From Streptomyces kurssanovii (lineage in GTDB: Bacteria > Actinomycetota > Actinomycetes > Streptomycetales > Streptomycetaceae): a DNA stretch of 64,000 nucleotides. Positions within the stretch are counted from its first letter, which is position 1, and each line of letters begins with the position of its first letter. Positions 44,685 to 54,996 of this stretch are shown one piece after another. Under the pieces are notes generated by a model. It saw nothing but the letters and a program-made list of their open reading frames with translations. It was not told the origin of the DNA and made no database searches. Both the position numbers and the translations under genes were made by a program. The stretch covers positions 1-64,000 of the forward strand of contig NZ_BMTN01000019.1 of the NCBI RefSeq assembly GCF_014649695.1, read 5' to 3'.

Positions 44685-45785
44685 CTACGCGTACGTCCCG
44701 GTGAGCTCCGCACCCGTGTGCCGGTCGCTGTCCCGGTCGACGACGGTCCCGGCCACCCATGCGTCGACCCCGCGGTCGGCGAGTGTGGTCAGCGCCACGT
44801 CGACGGACTCCTGCGGCACGACGGCCATCATGCCGACGCCCATGTTGAGCGTCTTCTCCAGCTCGAGCTGCTCGACCTGCCCGGCCTGGCCGACAAGATC
44901 GAACACCGCTCCGGGCGTCCAGGTCGAACGGTCGACGACCGCGTGCAGCGAGTCGGGGAAGACCCGCGCCAGGTTGTTCGCGAGACCGCCGCCGGTGATG
45001 TGGCTGAACGCGTGCACCTCGGTGGTCCGGGTGAGCGCCAGGCAGTCCAGCGAGTAGATCTTGGTGGGCTCGAGCAGCTCCTCGCCCAGCGTCCGGCCGA
45101 GCTCCTCGACCTGCTGGTCCAGCGACATCTTCGCCCGGTCGAACAGCACGTGCCGGACCAGCGAGTACCCGTTGGAGTGAAGCCCGGAAGACGCCATCGC
45201 GATGACCGCGTCACCCTTACGGATGCGTTCCGGACCGAGCAGCCGGTCCGCCTCGACCACACCGGTACCGGCGCCCGCGACGTCGAAGTCGTCGGGGCCG
45301 AGCAGACCGGGGTGCTCCGCGGTCTCGCCGCCGACCAATGCGGTGCCGGCGAGCACGCAGCCCTCCGCGATGCCCTTGACGATCCCCGCCACCCGCTCCG
45401 GGTGGACCTTGCCGACGCAGATGTAGTCGGTCATGAACAGCGGCTCCGCGCCGCAGACCACGATGTCGTCCATGACCATGGCCACCAGGTCGTGGCCGAT
45501 CGTGTCGTAAACACCCATCTGGCGGGCGATGTCGACCTTGGTGCCGACGCCGTCGGTGGCGGAGGCGAGCAGCGGACGCTCGTAGCGCTTGAGGGCGGAG
45601 GCGTCGAAGAGGCCGGCGAAACCGCCGAGGCCGCCGAGGCCCGCGACCTCGGGGCGCTGCGTCTTCTTCACCCACTCCTTCATCAGCTCCACCGCGCGGT
45701 CGCCCGCCTCGATGTCGACGCCCGCTACCGCGTAGCTGGCACCGGTGCCCGCGTGCGGAGCACGCTCGGAAGATTCAGCAGACAT
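44685..45785 (-). CDS. purM: Phosphoribosylformylglycinamidine cyclo-ligase (AIR synthetase)
   Basis: The 366-residue enzyme makes aminoimidazole ribonucleotide from FGAM using ATP, the fifth step of purine synthesis. The N-terminal glycine-rich loop, LASATDGVGTKVDIA (near 72) and MVMDDIVVCGAEPLF (near 103) are PurM signatures. The family motif HITGGGLANNLARV lies near 265. ATG at 45785 is used. purF ends 33 bases upstream on the same strand, so both form one transcription unit. Confidence 0.96.
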   Translation of the reverse strand: MSAESSERAPHAGTGASYAVAGVDIEAGDRAVELMKEWVKKTQRPEVAGLGGLGGFAGLFDASALKRYERPLLASATDGVGTKVDIARQMGVYDTIGHDLVAMVMDDIVVCGAEPLFMTDYICVGKVHPERVAGIVKGIAEGCVLAGTALVGGETAEHPGLLGPDDFDVAGAGTGVVEADRLLGPERIRKGDAVIAMASSGLHSNGYSLVRHVLFDRAKMSLDQQVEELGRTLGEELLEPTKIYSLDCLALTRTTEVHAFSHITGGGLANNLARVFPDSLHAVVDRSTWTPGAVFDLVGQAGQVEQLELEKTLNMGVGMMAVVPQESVDVALTTLADRGVDAWVAGTVVDRDSDRHTGAELTGTYA

Positions 45786-45818
45786 GCTGGAGAACTTTCG
45801 TGTCGTACTGCAGGGGGG

Positions 45819-47336
45819 TCACGGACGACGGAGCGCGTCGGCGGCGTCGGAGCCGCCCGCCAGCTCGGTCTCCAGAAGCTGCTTGCCGAGCAGCTCGGGG
45901 TCGGGCAGCTCCATCGGGTACTCGCCGTCGAAGCAGGCACGGCAGAGGTTCGGCTTGGCGATCGTGGTCGCCTCGATCATGCCGTCGATGGAGATGTACG
46001 ACAGGGAGTCGGCCCCGAGCGAGGTGCCGATCTCGTCGATCGTCATGCCGTTGGCGATGAGCTCCGCGCGGGTCGCGAAGTCGATCCCGAAGAAGCAGGG
46101 CCACTTCACCGGCGGGGACGAGATCCGGATGTGGACCTCGGCCGCTCCTGCCTCGCGGAGCATCTTGACCAGGGCCCGCTGGGTGTTGCCGCGGACGATC
46201 GAGTCGTCCACGACGACCAGCCGCTTGCCCCGGATGACTTCCTTGAGCGGGTTCAGCTTGAGGCGGATGCCCAGCTGACGGATGGTCTGCGAGGGCTGGA
46301 TGAAGGTGCGGCCGACATAGGCGTTCTTCACCAGGCCGGAGCCGTACGGGATACCGCTGGCCTCCGCGTAGCCGATGGCCGCGGGCGTGCCGGACTCCGG
46401 CGTCGCTATGACCAGGTCGGCGTCGACCGGGGCTTCCTTGGCCAGTTTCCTGCCCATCTCCACGCGGGAGAGGTAGACGTTCCGGCCGGCGATGTCCGTG
46501 TCCGGGCGGGCCAGGTACACGTACTCGAAGACACAGCCCTTGGGCTTCGCTTCTGCGAAGCGGGAACTGCGGAGGCCGTTCTCGTCGATGGCGATGAGCT
46601 CACCGAGCTCGATCTCGCGGACGAAGCTGGCGCCGCAGATGTCCAGGGCGGCGGTCTCGGACGCGACGACCCAGCCTCGCTCGAGGCGGCCGAGGACCAG
46701 CGGACGGATGCCCTGCGGGTCGCGGGCCGCGTAGAGGGTGCCCTCGTCCATGAAGACGAGCGAGAAGGCGCCACGGACCTCGGGGAGGACCTTGGCGGCC
46801 GCCTCCTCGATCGTCAGCGGCTTGCCGTCGTCGTCTACCTGGCCGGCGAGCAGCGCGGTGATCAGATCGGTGTCGTTGGTCGCGGCGACCTGGGTGGCGC
46901 GGCCGTTCTCCTTGGGGAGTTCGGCGACCATCTCGGCGAGCTGGGCGGTGTTGACCAGGTTTCCGTTGTGGCCGAGCGCGATCGAGCCGTGGGCGGTGGC
47001 CCGGAAGGTCGGCTGCGCGTTCTCCCACACCGAGGCGCCCGTGGTCGAGTAGCGGGCGTGACCGACCGCGATATGACCAGTGAGAGAGCCGAGGGAGGTT
47101 TCGTCGAAGACCTGGGAAACCAGGCCCATGTCCTTGAAGACGAGGATCTGGGAGCCGTTGCTCACCGCGATTCCCGCGGATTCCTGGCCTCGATGTTGGA
47201 GGGCGTAGAGCCCGAAGTAAGTGAGCTTCGCGACCTCTTCTCCCGGAGCCCAGACACCGAAGACGCCGCAAGCGTCCTGGGGGCCCTTCTCACCGGGGAG
47301 CAGGTCGTGGTTGAGTCGTCCGTCACCACGTGGCAC
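45819..47336 (-). CDS. purF: Amidophosphoribosyltransferase
   Basis: The 505-residue enzyme catalyses the committed step of purine synthesis, making phosphoribosylamine from PRPP and glutamine. It is made with a short propeptide: the catalytic Cys is in QDACGVFGVW (near residue 21) and becomes N-terminal after cleavage. The Ntn glutaminase domain (HRGQESAGIA, about 47) and the PRPP-binding loop (VVVDDSIVRGNT, about 370) are clear. Cysteines near the C-terminus (NLCRACFDGEYP) match iron-sulfur cluster types. GTG at 47336 gives the usual length; the frame upstream is unrelated. It is the first gene of purF-purM. Confidence 0.95.
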   Translation of the reverse strand: MPRGDGRLNHDLLPGEKGPQDACGVFGVWAPGEEVAKLTYFGLYALQHRGQESAGIAVSNGSQILVFKDMGLVSQVFDETSLGSLTGHIAVGHARYSTTGASVWENAQPTFRATAHGSIALGHNGNLVNTAQLAEMVAELPKENGRATQVAATNDTDLITALLAGQVDDDGKPLTIEEAAAKVLPEVRGAFSLVFMDEGTLYAARDPQGIRPLVLGRLERGWVVASETAALDICGASFVREIELGELIAIDENGLRSSRFAEAKPKGCVFEYVYLARPDTDIAGRNVYLSRVEMGRKLAKEAPVDADLVIATPESGTPAAIGYAEASGIPYGSGLVKNAYVGRTFIQPSQTIRQLGIRLKLNPLKEVIRGKRLVVVDDSIVRGNTQRALVKMLREAGAAEVHIRISSPPVKWPCFFGIDFATRAELIANGMTIDEIGTSLGADSLSYISIDGMIEATTIAKPNLCRACFDGEYPMELPDPELLGKQLLETELAGGSDAADALRRP

Positions 47337-47641
47337 GCCACCGAGTGTAGGCGAGATCGACCACTGGTCCGAATTGGGGACACCGCGCAACCGGGTTTCC
47401 AGGGGTGCAAAGGGCGCATGAAGGGCCTGTCCCCTGGGCCTGCCGGCCTGCGCCCGACCTCGCGGGACGCTCGGAAATCGTCCAGCGAGACGTCCACGAT
47501 CCGGGACGGACGTGCCGGCACCCCGTCCCGGCCAGGGATTCGGCCTCCGGCCCGTCGGCATCGGCGTGATCACCCTCCGTCAACGGGCGCCCGGTCCGGT
47601 CGGTCGCGCCCGCCGAAGGCGGCGTGTGCTAGTTCACACGG
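47337..47641. other. Leader region of purF
   Basis: These 305 bases separate purF from the META lipoprotein stop. The purF promoter should lie here. No convincing gene or palindrome was found beyond the hairpin at 47623. Confidence 0.4.
47623..47640 (-). terminator. Small hairpin after the META lipoprotein gene
   Basis: CGTGTG and CACACG form a 6-bp stem with loop CTAGTT two bases past the stop codon. It is weak as a terminator and could be a regulator site for purF instead. Confidence 0.4.
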
Positions 47642-48469
47642 TCACTTCTCGCGGGAGGTGTCGGAGGCGACCGCCGCGAAGCCCTTGCCGTCCGAGGCGG
47701 TGAGGGTCAGCGACCGGTGCCCCAGCTCGTACGTCACCGTTCCGTCCATGACCTCGACCAGCTGACGCTCGACGTCCATCACCGGGCCTTCGCACAGCTT
47801 CCGGGTGGAGGCGAGGCGGCCGAAGGTGATCGAGTCGCCGGAGATCTTCGCCGTGCTGGTGAAGCGGTTGCAGCCCAGGCTGCCGCTCACGGAACCGTCC
47901 TTCGCGAAGGTCAGATGCGCCTTGTTCTCCGTACCGGCCGGGAGGGACGCCGCCGTCTGTCCGGACACCAGGCTGTTCACGGACCACTTGGTGCCCACCA
48001 GCGGGGAGGACGGCTCCGAGGTGAGCGCGATGGAGTCGCCCTTCTCCGTCGTCAGGGTCAGCCTGCCGTCGCTGAGCTTCGCCTTGAGCTTCCCGGCGAA
48101 GGCGGCGCGCAGGGTGTCCTCGAAGCCCTGGATCTTCTCCTCGCACGCCATCTCGGTCATCTCTCCGGGCCCCACCGTGATGGTGTCGCCCTCGATCTTC
48201 ACATCGGCGCCGAAGTGGTTGCAGCCGTAGTTGCCCTGGGCCCGCCCCTTGTCGGTGATCTCGACATGGGCGTCGGTGGGGGCCTTGGTCCTGCGCCCGT
48301 CGACCGTGACGCTGTCGACGGACCAGTGGACACCGGTCACGGGAACATCGGGCTGCACGGTTCCTCCTCCGTCGCCGCGGTCACCGGAGCCGGCGCCCGA
48401 CTCCGTGCCGCAGGCGGCGAGCGCGAGGACGGCCAGTGCGGTCACAGAAATGCTCAGCTGATTGCGCAT
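47642..48469 (-). CDS. Lipoprotein with two META domains
   Basis: The 275-residue exported lipoprotein has a signal peptide with lipobox LALAAC near residue 20. Two META/HslJ-like domains follow (about 42-150 and 160-270). Each has a conserved pair of cysteines: NYGCNHF with MACEEK, and SLGCNRF with KLCEGP, probably disulfides. META proteins are linked to heat or novobiocin tolerance in other bacteria, but the function here is unknown. ATG at 48469 is chosen. It is upstream of purF on the same strand but separated by 305 bases. Confidence 0.85.
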   Translation of the reverse strand: MRNQLSISVTALAVLALAACGTESGAGSGDRGDGGGTVQPDVPVTGVHWSVDSVTVDGRRTKAPTDAHVEITDKGRAQGNYGCNHFGADVKIEGDTITVGPGEMTEMACEEKIQGFEDTLRAAFAGKLKAKLSDGRLTLTTEKGDSIALTSEPSSPLVGTKWSVNSLVSGQTAASLPAGTENKAHLTFAKDGSVSGSLGCNRFTSTAKISGDSITFGRLASTRKLCEGPVMDVERQLVEVMDGTVTYELGHRSLTLTASDGKGFAAVASDTSREK

Positions 48470-48578
48470 ACCCGTGGGACGGAGCGGCCCCGGTGCCGGT
48501 TCCGCCCGTTCCCCCGTCCGGACGCAGGCGTGGGGCCGACCAGGACCTTCCCGCCTACTCGGCGGGGCCCAGGACCGG

Positions 48579-49370
48579 TCAGCCCAGGATCGGCAGCAGC
48601 GCCCCGAGATCGGCGCGTTCGCCGCTCGCGCCGACCTTCGCCGAGTCGAGCGCCTCACGCCACCCGGTGCGGCCGGTGGCGAGGCGGATCCAGGTCAGCG
48701 GGTCGGTCTCGACGACATTGGGCGGCGTGCCACGGGTGTGCCGCGGGCCTTCGACGCACTGCACCACGGCGAACGGCGGGACACGCACCTCCGTCGACGC
48801 ACCCGGCGCCTTCACCGCGAGGGCGTCCGCGAGCAGCCGTGTGCAGGCGGCGAGCGCCCGGCGGTCGTACGGGATGTCCAGCCCGGTCGCGTCGTTCAGG
48901 TCGTCGGTGTGCACGATCAGCTCGACGGTGCGGGTGACGAGGAAGTCCCCGAGCCGCATCCCGCCGAACCGCATGGGCACGAGCCGCTCCGCGTCGGCAC
49001 TCGGCAGCAGCTCCTCGAGGCCGGCGGCCGTGCGGTCGAACAGTTCGTTGATCGCACCGCCCCCGGCGAACGCCCTGGTGTCCTCGTCGACCTGTCCGGC
49101 AGCCGTCACCGTCGCGAAAGGCCAGTCCAGCAGCGCCAGGTCCTGCTTGTCGGGCTCCGGCAGTCGCAGATAGCGCGTGACGAGCCCGGCGACCATGGCG
49201 ATGTGCGCGGCGAGCTCCCGCACGGTCCAGTCCCCGAGCCGCGTCGGCAGCGCGAACTGATCGTCGGTGAGACCGTCCACGGCCTGTCTGACGTGCCCGA
49301 ACTGGGCGAGCACGGCGGCACGGGTGGTGGCGGGATCGTAGCTGCGAAGACGCTTCCTGGCCGGTGGCAT
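48579..49370 (-). CDS. Maleylpyruvate-isomerase-like mycothiol-dependent protein
   Basis: The 263-residue protein has an N-terminal DinB/MDMPI-like four-helix domain (GDWTVRELAAHIAMV near residue 50, a metal-binding His; HTDDLNDATG near 154). A C-terminal sterol-carrier-like domain follows. The family includes mycothiol-dependent isomerases and transferases. The substrate is unknown. ATG at 49370 is used; the M23 gene ends 9 bases upstream, so the two are in one operon. Confidence 0.78.
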   Translation of the reverse strand: MPPARKRLRSYDPATTRAAVLAQFGHVRQAVDGLTDDQFALPTRLGDWTVRELAAHIAMVAGLVTRYLRLPEPDKQDLALLDWPFATVTAAGQVDEDTRAFAGGGAINELFDRTAAGLEELLPSADAERLVPMRFGGMRLGDFLVTRTVELIVHTDDLNDATGLDIPYDRRALAACTRLLADALAVKAPGASTEVRVPPFAVVQCVEGPRHTRGTPPNVVETDPLTWIRLATGRTGWREALDSAKVGASGERADLGALLPILG

Positions 49371-49379
49371 GAGCCGACC

Positions 49380-50219
49380 CTACGGGGTGGGCAGGCCACC
49401 GGGCACCGTGTCACCGGCAGTGAACGTCTCGCCGTTCCGGGGGACTTCGAGGCCGCGCCAGCGGAACGGGACGCCGACCGCGGTGTCCGCGTCCGGGCCG
49501 TCCATCAGCTGGAAGTGGAGGTGCGGTTCCGAGGAGTTGCCGGAGTTCCCGCACCGGGCGATCGGCTGCCCTGCCCTGACCCGGTCGCCGGGCCGGACCG
49601 TGAGGGAACCGCGCTGGAGATGCGCGTACGCGGCGAACACTCCGTCGCCGAGGTCCAGGACGACATGGTTGCCGAAGATCTTGCGGACTCCGAGGATGTC
49701 CCGGAACGTCGCCTCGACGATCATCAGGTAGAGCACCGCGAGCAGCGAATTGCGGCTGAGATGGTCGCGCTGCCGGTCCTCCGCGTGGACGACGGTGGCG
49801 TCGGCGACGGCGAACAGCGGCTCCCCGAAGGCCGGAAAGTCCCTGCTCCGGCGGGCGACCGGCCACAGGACCTTGAACCCCGGCCGGGCACCTTCGGCGG
49901 GCTCGGCCACGAGGTCGATGGCGTAGGTCTGCCCGTAGCCGTGGGTGCCGTGGCTCGGCGTGCGGTCGGCCGGGCTGTTCAGCGCGGACCAGCGGCCGCG
50001 CACCGGGACGCCGACCTCGACGGCCTCGCGCGGGTGCTCACGCCGGGTCCGCCGGGCGCGGACGAGAGCGACCACGAGGATCGCGAGGGACAGCAGCGCG
50101 GGCGACCAGACCCACCGCCGGTCGAACGGCAGGCCGGCGAACAGGTCGAGGAGGATGAGCGCGAAGAACGCCATCCATCCCGACCGGTGGACGAGCACGA
50201 GCATCTTCTGTGCTGACAT
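49380..50219 (-). CDS. Membrane-anchored M23 peptidase-like protein
   Basis: The 279-residue protein has two N-terminal hydrophobic helices (about 15-30 and 38-55) and an extracytoplasmic M23/LytM domain. The zinc ligands appear as HGYGQTYAID (His, Asp, near 95) and EPHLHFQ (near 240), so it may be an active endopeptidase or a carrier of the fold. ATG at 50219 follows AAGGGGGAA. It lies 36 bases after the winged-helix regulator gene and 9 bases before the MDMPI-like gene, forming a three-gene operon under the palindrome at 50773. Confidence 0.82.
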   Translation of the reverse strand: MSAQKMLVLVHRSGWMAFFALILLDLFAGLPFDRRWVWSPALLSLAILVVALVRARRTRREHPREAVEVGVPVRGRWSALNSPADRTPSHGTHGYGQTYAIDLVAEPAEGARPGFKVLWPVARRSRDFPAFGEPLFAVADATVVHAEDRQRDHLSRNSLLAVLYLMIVEATFRDILGVRKIFGNHVVLDLGDGVFAAYAHLQRGSLTVRPGDRVRAGQPIARCGNSGNSSEPHLHFQLMDGPDADTAVGVPFRWRGLEVPRNGETFTAGDTVPGGLPTP

Positions 50220-50255
50220 GGACGTTCCCCCTTGATGTGGCACGGACTTGCCGTG

Positions 50256-50771
50256 TCATGGGCACGCGGCGGTCAGCACCACGAGCAGCGGGACCACCCG
50301 GGCCCCGGGCACCTCGTAGCGACCGCGCCCCGTGGTGTGGAGCCAGCCGGCGCCGGTCAACTGGCGCAGGTGGTGGTAGATCTGGCCGGTGGTGCCGAGC
50401 CCGTCGAGCTCGGCCAGCTCGGCGGCGGTACGGCGGCCGCCGAGGATCTCGCGCAGCAGGCGCAGCCGGACGGCGTGGCCGAGGGCGGCCAGCGACTCGG
50501 CGATCTGTCCCCGGTCGCCACCGTCCTCGTCGAGGACGTCCGCGGTGAGCGCGCCGTACTGCCACTCGTACCGCTCCCGGGTCGGCAGCCGTACGGCTCC
50601 GGTGAACAGCACGCCGCCGTCCGCCGCTGCCTCGCCGGCGGAGCCGAGCTGCTGCTTCAGCCCCTCCAGCGCCCAGAAATCTCCGTCACCCGGGCCGGTC
50701 ACGTCGGGCCGGGCACCTTCCAGGGCCGCCAGCCGCCGCTCGAGCGCGGCGACCCGCTCTTCCAGATCCAT
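50256..50771 (-). CDS. ArsR-like winged-helix regulator
   Basis: The 171-residue protein begins with a coiled coil (MDLEERVAALERRLAALEG) and has an ArsR/PadR-like winged helix at about 95-150 (LRLLREILGGRRTAAELAEL and GQIYHHLRQL). No metal-binding cysteines are seen, so sensing is not the classic ArsR type. ATG at 50771 directly adjoins a perfect 32-bp palindrome, which predicts strong autoregulation and a nearly leaderless transcript. It heads an operon with an M23 protein and an MDMPI-like protein and probably regulates them. Confidence 0.82.
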   Translation of the reverse strand: MDLEERVAALERRLAALEGARPDVTGPGDGDFWALEGLKQQLGSAGEAAADGGVLFTGAVRLPTRERYEWQYGALTADVLDEDGGDRGQIAESLAALGHAVRLRLLREILGGRRTAAELAELDGLGTTGQIYHHLRQLTGAGWLHTTGRGRYEVPGARVVPLLVVLTAACP

Positions 50772-50772
50772 G

Positions 50773-50804
50773 GCACGAGATTACGTAATTACGTAATCTC
50801 GTGC
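50773..50804. promoter_or_regulatory. Perfect 32-bp palindromic operator
   Basis: Positions 50773-50788 (GCACGAGATTACGTAA) are the exact reverse complement of 50789-50804. The core contains two TTACGTAA octamers in tandem. One base separates the palindrome from the regulator's start codon. Its length and AT-rich core point to binding by two regulator dimers and full promoter occlusion. Confidence 0.8.
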
Positions 50805-50821
50805 AACCCGCGCACGCAGAA

Positions 50822-50851
50822 GCCCCCGCCCGGTCGGAACCGGACGGGGGC
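50822..50851 (-). terminator. Terminator after purL
   Basis: GCCCCCG, a mismatch, CCGGT, loop CGGA, ACCGG and CGGGGGC form a 12-bp stem with one mismatch, 13 bases past the purL stop. Confidence 0.7.
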
Positions 50852-50864
50852 CACAGAGCACGGA

Positions 50865-53110
<2,246 letters not shown>

Positions 53111-53114
<4 letters not shown>

Positions 53115-53791
53115 GCTGCGACCAGCTTCTTGAGAACGGAGGTGAAGAATCCGAGCCCGTCGGTACCGCCGGTACCGATCAGCGGCTCCACGGCGTGCTC
53201 GGGGTGCGGCATCAGACCGACCACGTTGCCCGCGGCGTTGGAGATGCCGGCGATGTCGCGCAGCGAGCCGTTGGGGTTCAGGCCCAGGTAACGGAAGGCG
53301 ACACGGCCCTCGGCCTCGAGCTCGTCGAGCACCCGCTCGTCGGCGACGTACCGGCCGTCCATGTTCTTCAGCGGTACGGAGATCTCCTGACCGGACTCGT
53401 AGTCCGCGGTCCAGGCGGTGTCCGCGTTCTCCACCCGCAGCTTCTGGTCACGGCAGATGAAGTGCAGATGGTTGTTCCGCAGCATCGCGCCCGGCAGGAG
53501 GTGGGCCTCCGTGAGGATCTGGAAACCGTTGCAGATACCCAGGACCGGCATACCGGCCTTCGCCTGCTCGATGATCGTCTCCATCACCGGCGAGAAGCGG
53601 GAGATGGCACCGGCGCGCAGATAGTCGCCGTAAGAGAAACCTCCGGCGAGGACGACCGCGTCGACCTGCTTGAGGTCCTTGTCGCGGTGCCAGAGCGGTA
53701 CCGCCTCGGCGCCGGCGAGCCGTGCGGCACGCAGCGCGTCCTGGTCATCGAGCGTTCCGGGGAAGGTGACGACGCCGATACGAGCGGTCAC
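53111..53791 (-). CDS. purQ: FGAM synthetase, glutaminase subunit PurQ
   Basis: The 226-residue class I glutamine amidotransferase supplies ammonia to PurL. The catalytic Cys is in LGICNGFQ (near residue 87), and the His-Glu pair in MPHPEHAV (near 198). GTG at 53791 overlaps purS by four bases and its own stop overlaps purL by four bases, so translation of the three genes is coupled and subunit ratios are kept equal. Confidence 0.96.
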
Positions 53792-54033
53792 GACTCCACC
53801 TTCACGATGAAGTCCTCGATGACGGTGTTGGCGAGGAACGTTTCAGCCATCTCATGGATGCGGGAGAGGGCGGCGTCGTCGACCGGCCCCTCCACCTCCA
53901 GTTCGAAGCGCTTTCCCTGACGGACGTCCGCGATCCCGGCGAATCCCAGTCGCGGCAGTGCACGCTGCACCGCCTGTCCCTGGGGGTCGAGGATCTCGGG
54001 CTTGAGCATGACGTCGACTACGACGCGAGCCAC
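53788..54033 (-). CDS. purS: FGAM synthetase subunit PurS
   Basis: The 81-residue protein is the structural adaptor between PurQ and PurL. The sequence [20 protein letters not shown] is the family signature. GTG at 54033 follows GGGAG at five bases; a GTG two codons upstream (54039) overlaps that ribosome site and is less likely. It is the first gene of purS-purQ-purL and divergent from lsrL. Confidence 0.94.
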   Translation of the reverse strand: MARVVVDVMLKPEILDPQGQAVQRALPRLGFAGIADVRQGKRFELEVEGPVDDAALSRIHEMAETFLANTVIEDFIVKVES

Positions 54034-54089
54034 GGGCACTCCCGGTGGTGTGTTGCGAGGGCGGTTCCCTCAGCGTACCCGCCCGGAAA

Positions 54090-54105
54090 ATCTACGCGGG
54101 TAGAT
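54090..54105. promoter_or_regulatory. ATCTAC-GCGG-GTAGAT inverted repeat before purS
   Basis: Perfect 6-bp arms with a 4-base spacer lie 57 bases ahead of the purS start, where a repressor could block the promoter. A related CTACGC/GCGTAG site lies before vdh. Confidence 0.45.
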
Positions 54106-54150
54106 ATCAAACCCGCCCGCCACGAAATCCAAGGAAAGATTGCCGGGCTC

Positions 54151-54194
54151 CATTGTGAAGGACACGCGCAAGTAATTGCCGGGGCTTCACAATG
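54151..54194. promoter_or_regulatory. Spaced inverted repeat between purS and lsrL
   Basis: CATTGTGAAG (54151-54160) and CTTCACAATG (54185-54194) are perfect 10-bp arms 24 bases apart. Each is preceded by a copy of ATTGCCGGG, so direct and inverted symmetry overlap. It sits about 130 bases ahead of lsrL. Confidence 0.5.
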
Positions 54195-54323
54195 CGCGCC
54201 CATCCGCTGTACAAAGGAATACAGAGGAAAGCAGCATTGCCCCTCGACGGCCGAATAACCGGTATCGCCGCACGTCACAACCCACGCCGTTCCGGCGATA
54301 CCGCAGGGAAAGGACCGATATCC

Positions 54324-54662
54324 GTGGCTCAGCGAGTGGTGGTCACGCTCTCCGACGACATCGACGGCGGAGAAGCGACGGAAACGGTCACGTTCGGCCT
54401 CGACGGGAAGTCGTACGAGATCGACCTCAATCTCTCCAATGCAAGGAAACTGCGCAAGGCGCTGGCGCCCTACATGGCGGCCGGACGAAAGCAGACGAAC
54501 AGCGGCAAGCGCGACAAGCCGCGCGCCGTCGCGTACCGGCACACCGCCGTCGAGGCCGCACCGGCGGCCGTCCGCGCGTGGGCACAGTCCAACAAGATGG
54601 ACGTGCCGGCCCGCGGCCGCATCCCCAAGCGCGTCTACGAGGCGTTCCGCGAGGCCAGTTGA
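54324..54662 (+). CDS. lsrL: Lsr2-like nucleoid protein LsrL
   Basis: The 112-residue protein has the Lsr2 layout. An N-terminal oligomerisation domain (VAQRVVVTLSDDIDGGEATE, YEIDLN) is followed by a basic linker and a C-terminal DNA-binding domain (VRAWAQSNKMDVPARGRIPKR) with the RGR motif that enters the minor groove of AT-rich DNA. Lsr2 proteins silence foreign and secondary-metabolite genes. Streptomyces carry the main Lsr2 elsewhere; this position next to purS matches the paralogue LsrL (SCO4076, from memory). GTG at 54324 is chosen by homology, with AAAGGA upstream. Confidence 0.9.
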   Translation: MAQRVVVTLSDDIDGGEATETVTFGLDGKSYEIDLNLSNARKLRKALAPYMAAGRKQTNSGKRDKPRAVAYRHTAVEAAPAAVRAWAQSNKMDVPARGRIPKRVYEAFREAS

Positions 54663-54771
54663 GCGACGCCGGCCGCGGCCGCGCCGAACGGAGTTGCACT
54701 GCACCCCAGGTGATCCGCTAGAGTCTGGAGCACGCCGAGGGGCAAGCCGAAAGGCCCACCTCGAGCAGCGT

Positions 54772-54843
54772 GCGGGTGTAGTTCAGTAGTAGAACATCCC
54801 CCTTCCAGGGGGAAGGCGCAGTGTGCAATTCCTGTCACCCGCT
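54772..54843 (+). tRNA. tRNA-Gly (TCC), atypical D and T loops
   Basis: The 72-base cloverleaf has acceptor GCGGGTG/CACCCGC and anticodon TCC in loop CTTCCAG. The D loop AGTAGTA has A instead of G at position 18. The T loop is TGCAATT, with G instead of T at position 55. The T stem pairs only if one U (54822) is bulged, giving GCAG(U)G against CCUGU. These are unusual losses of tertiary-contact positions. A -10-like TAGAGT lies upstream near 54719. It may have a non-ribosomal role; see findings. Confidence 0.88.
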
Positions 54844-54923
54844 CTGCATCGCTTTACCGTCCACGGATGTGGATCAGGTACAGTGGTGGACGTACCGCCC
54901 GGTGAGAGCCGAGCGGCAACAAT

Positions 54924-54996
54924 GCGGACGTGGCTCAGTTGGTAGAGCATCACCTTGCCAAGGTGAGGGTCGCGAGTTCGAATCTCGTCGTCCGCT
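54924..54996 (+). tRNA. tRNA-Gly (GCC), copy 1
   Basis: A 73-base canonical cloverleaf with anticodon GCC in loop TTGCCAA and T loop TTCGAAT. TACAGT at 54879-54884 is a likely -10. It is identical to the copy at 55617. Confidence 0.93.

Noticed and set aside
44718-47765. 1015-codon frame antisense to purM-purF
   Set aside because: It crosses two genuine convergent-free pur genes and has no recognisable domain.
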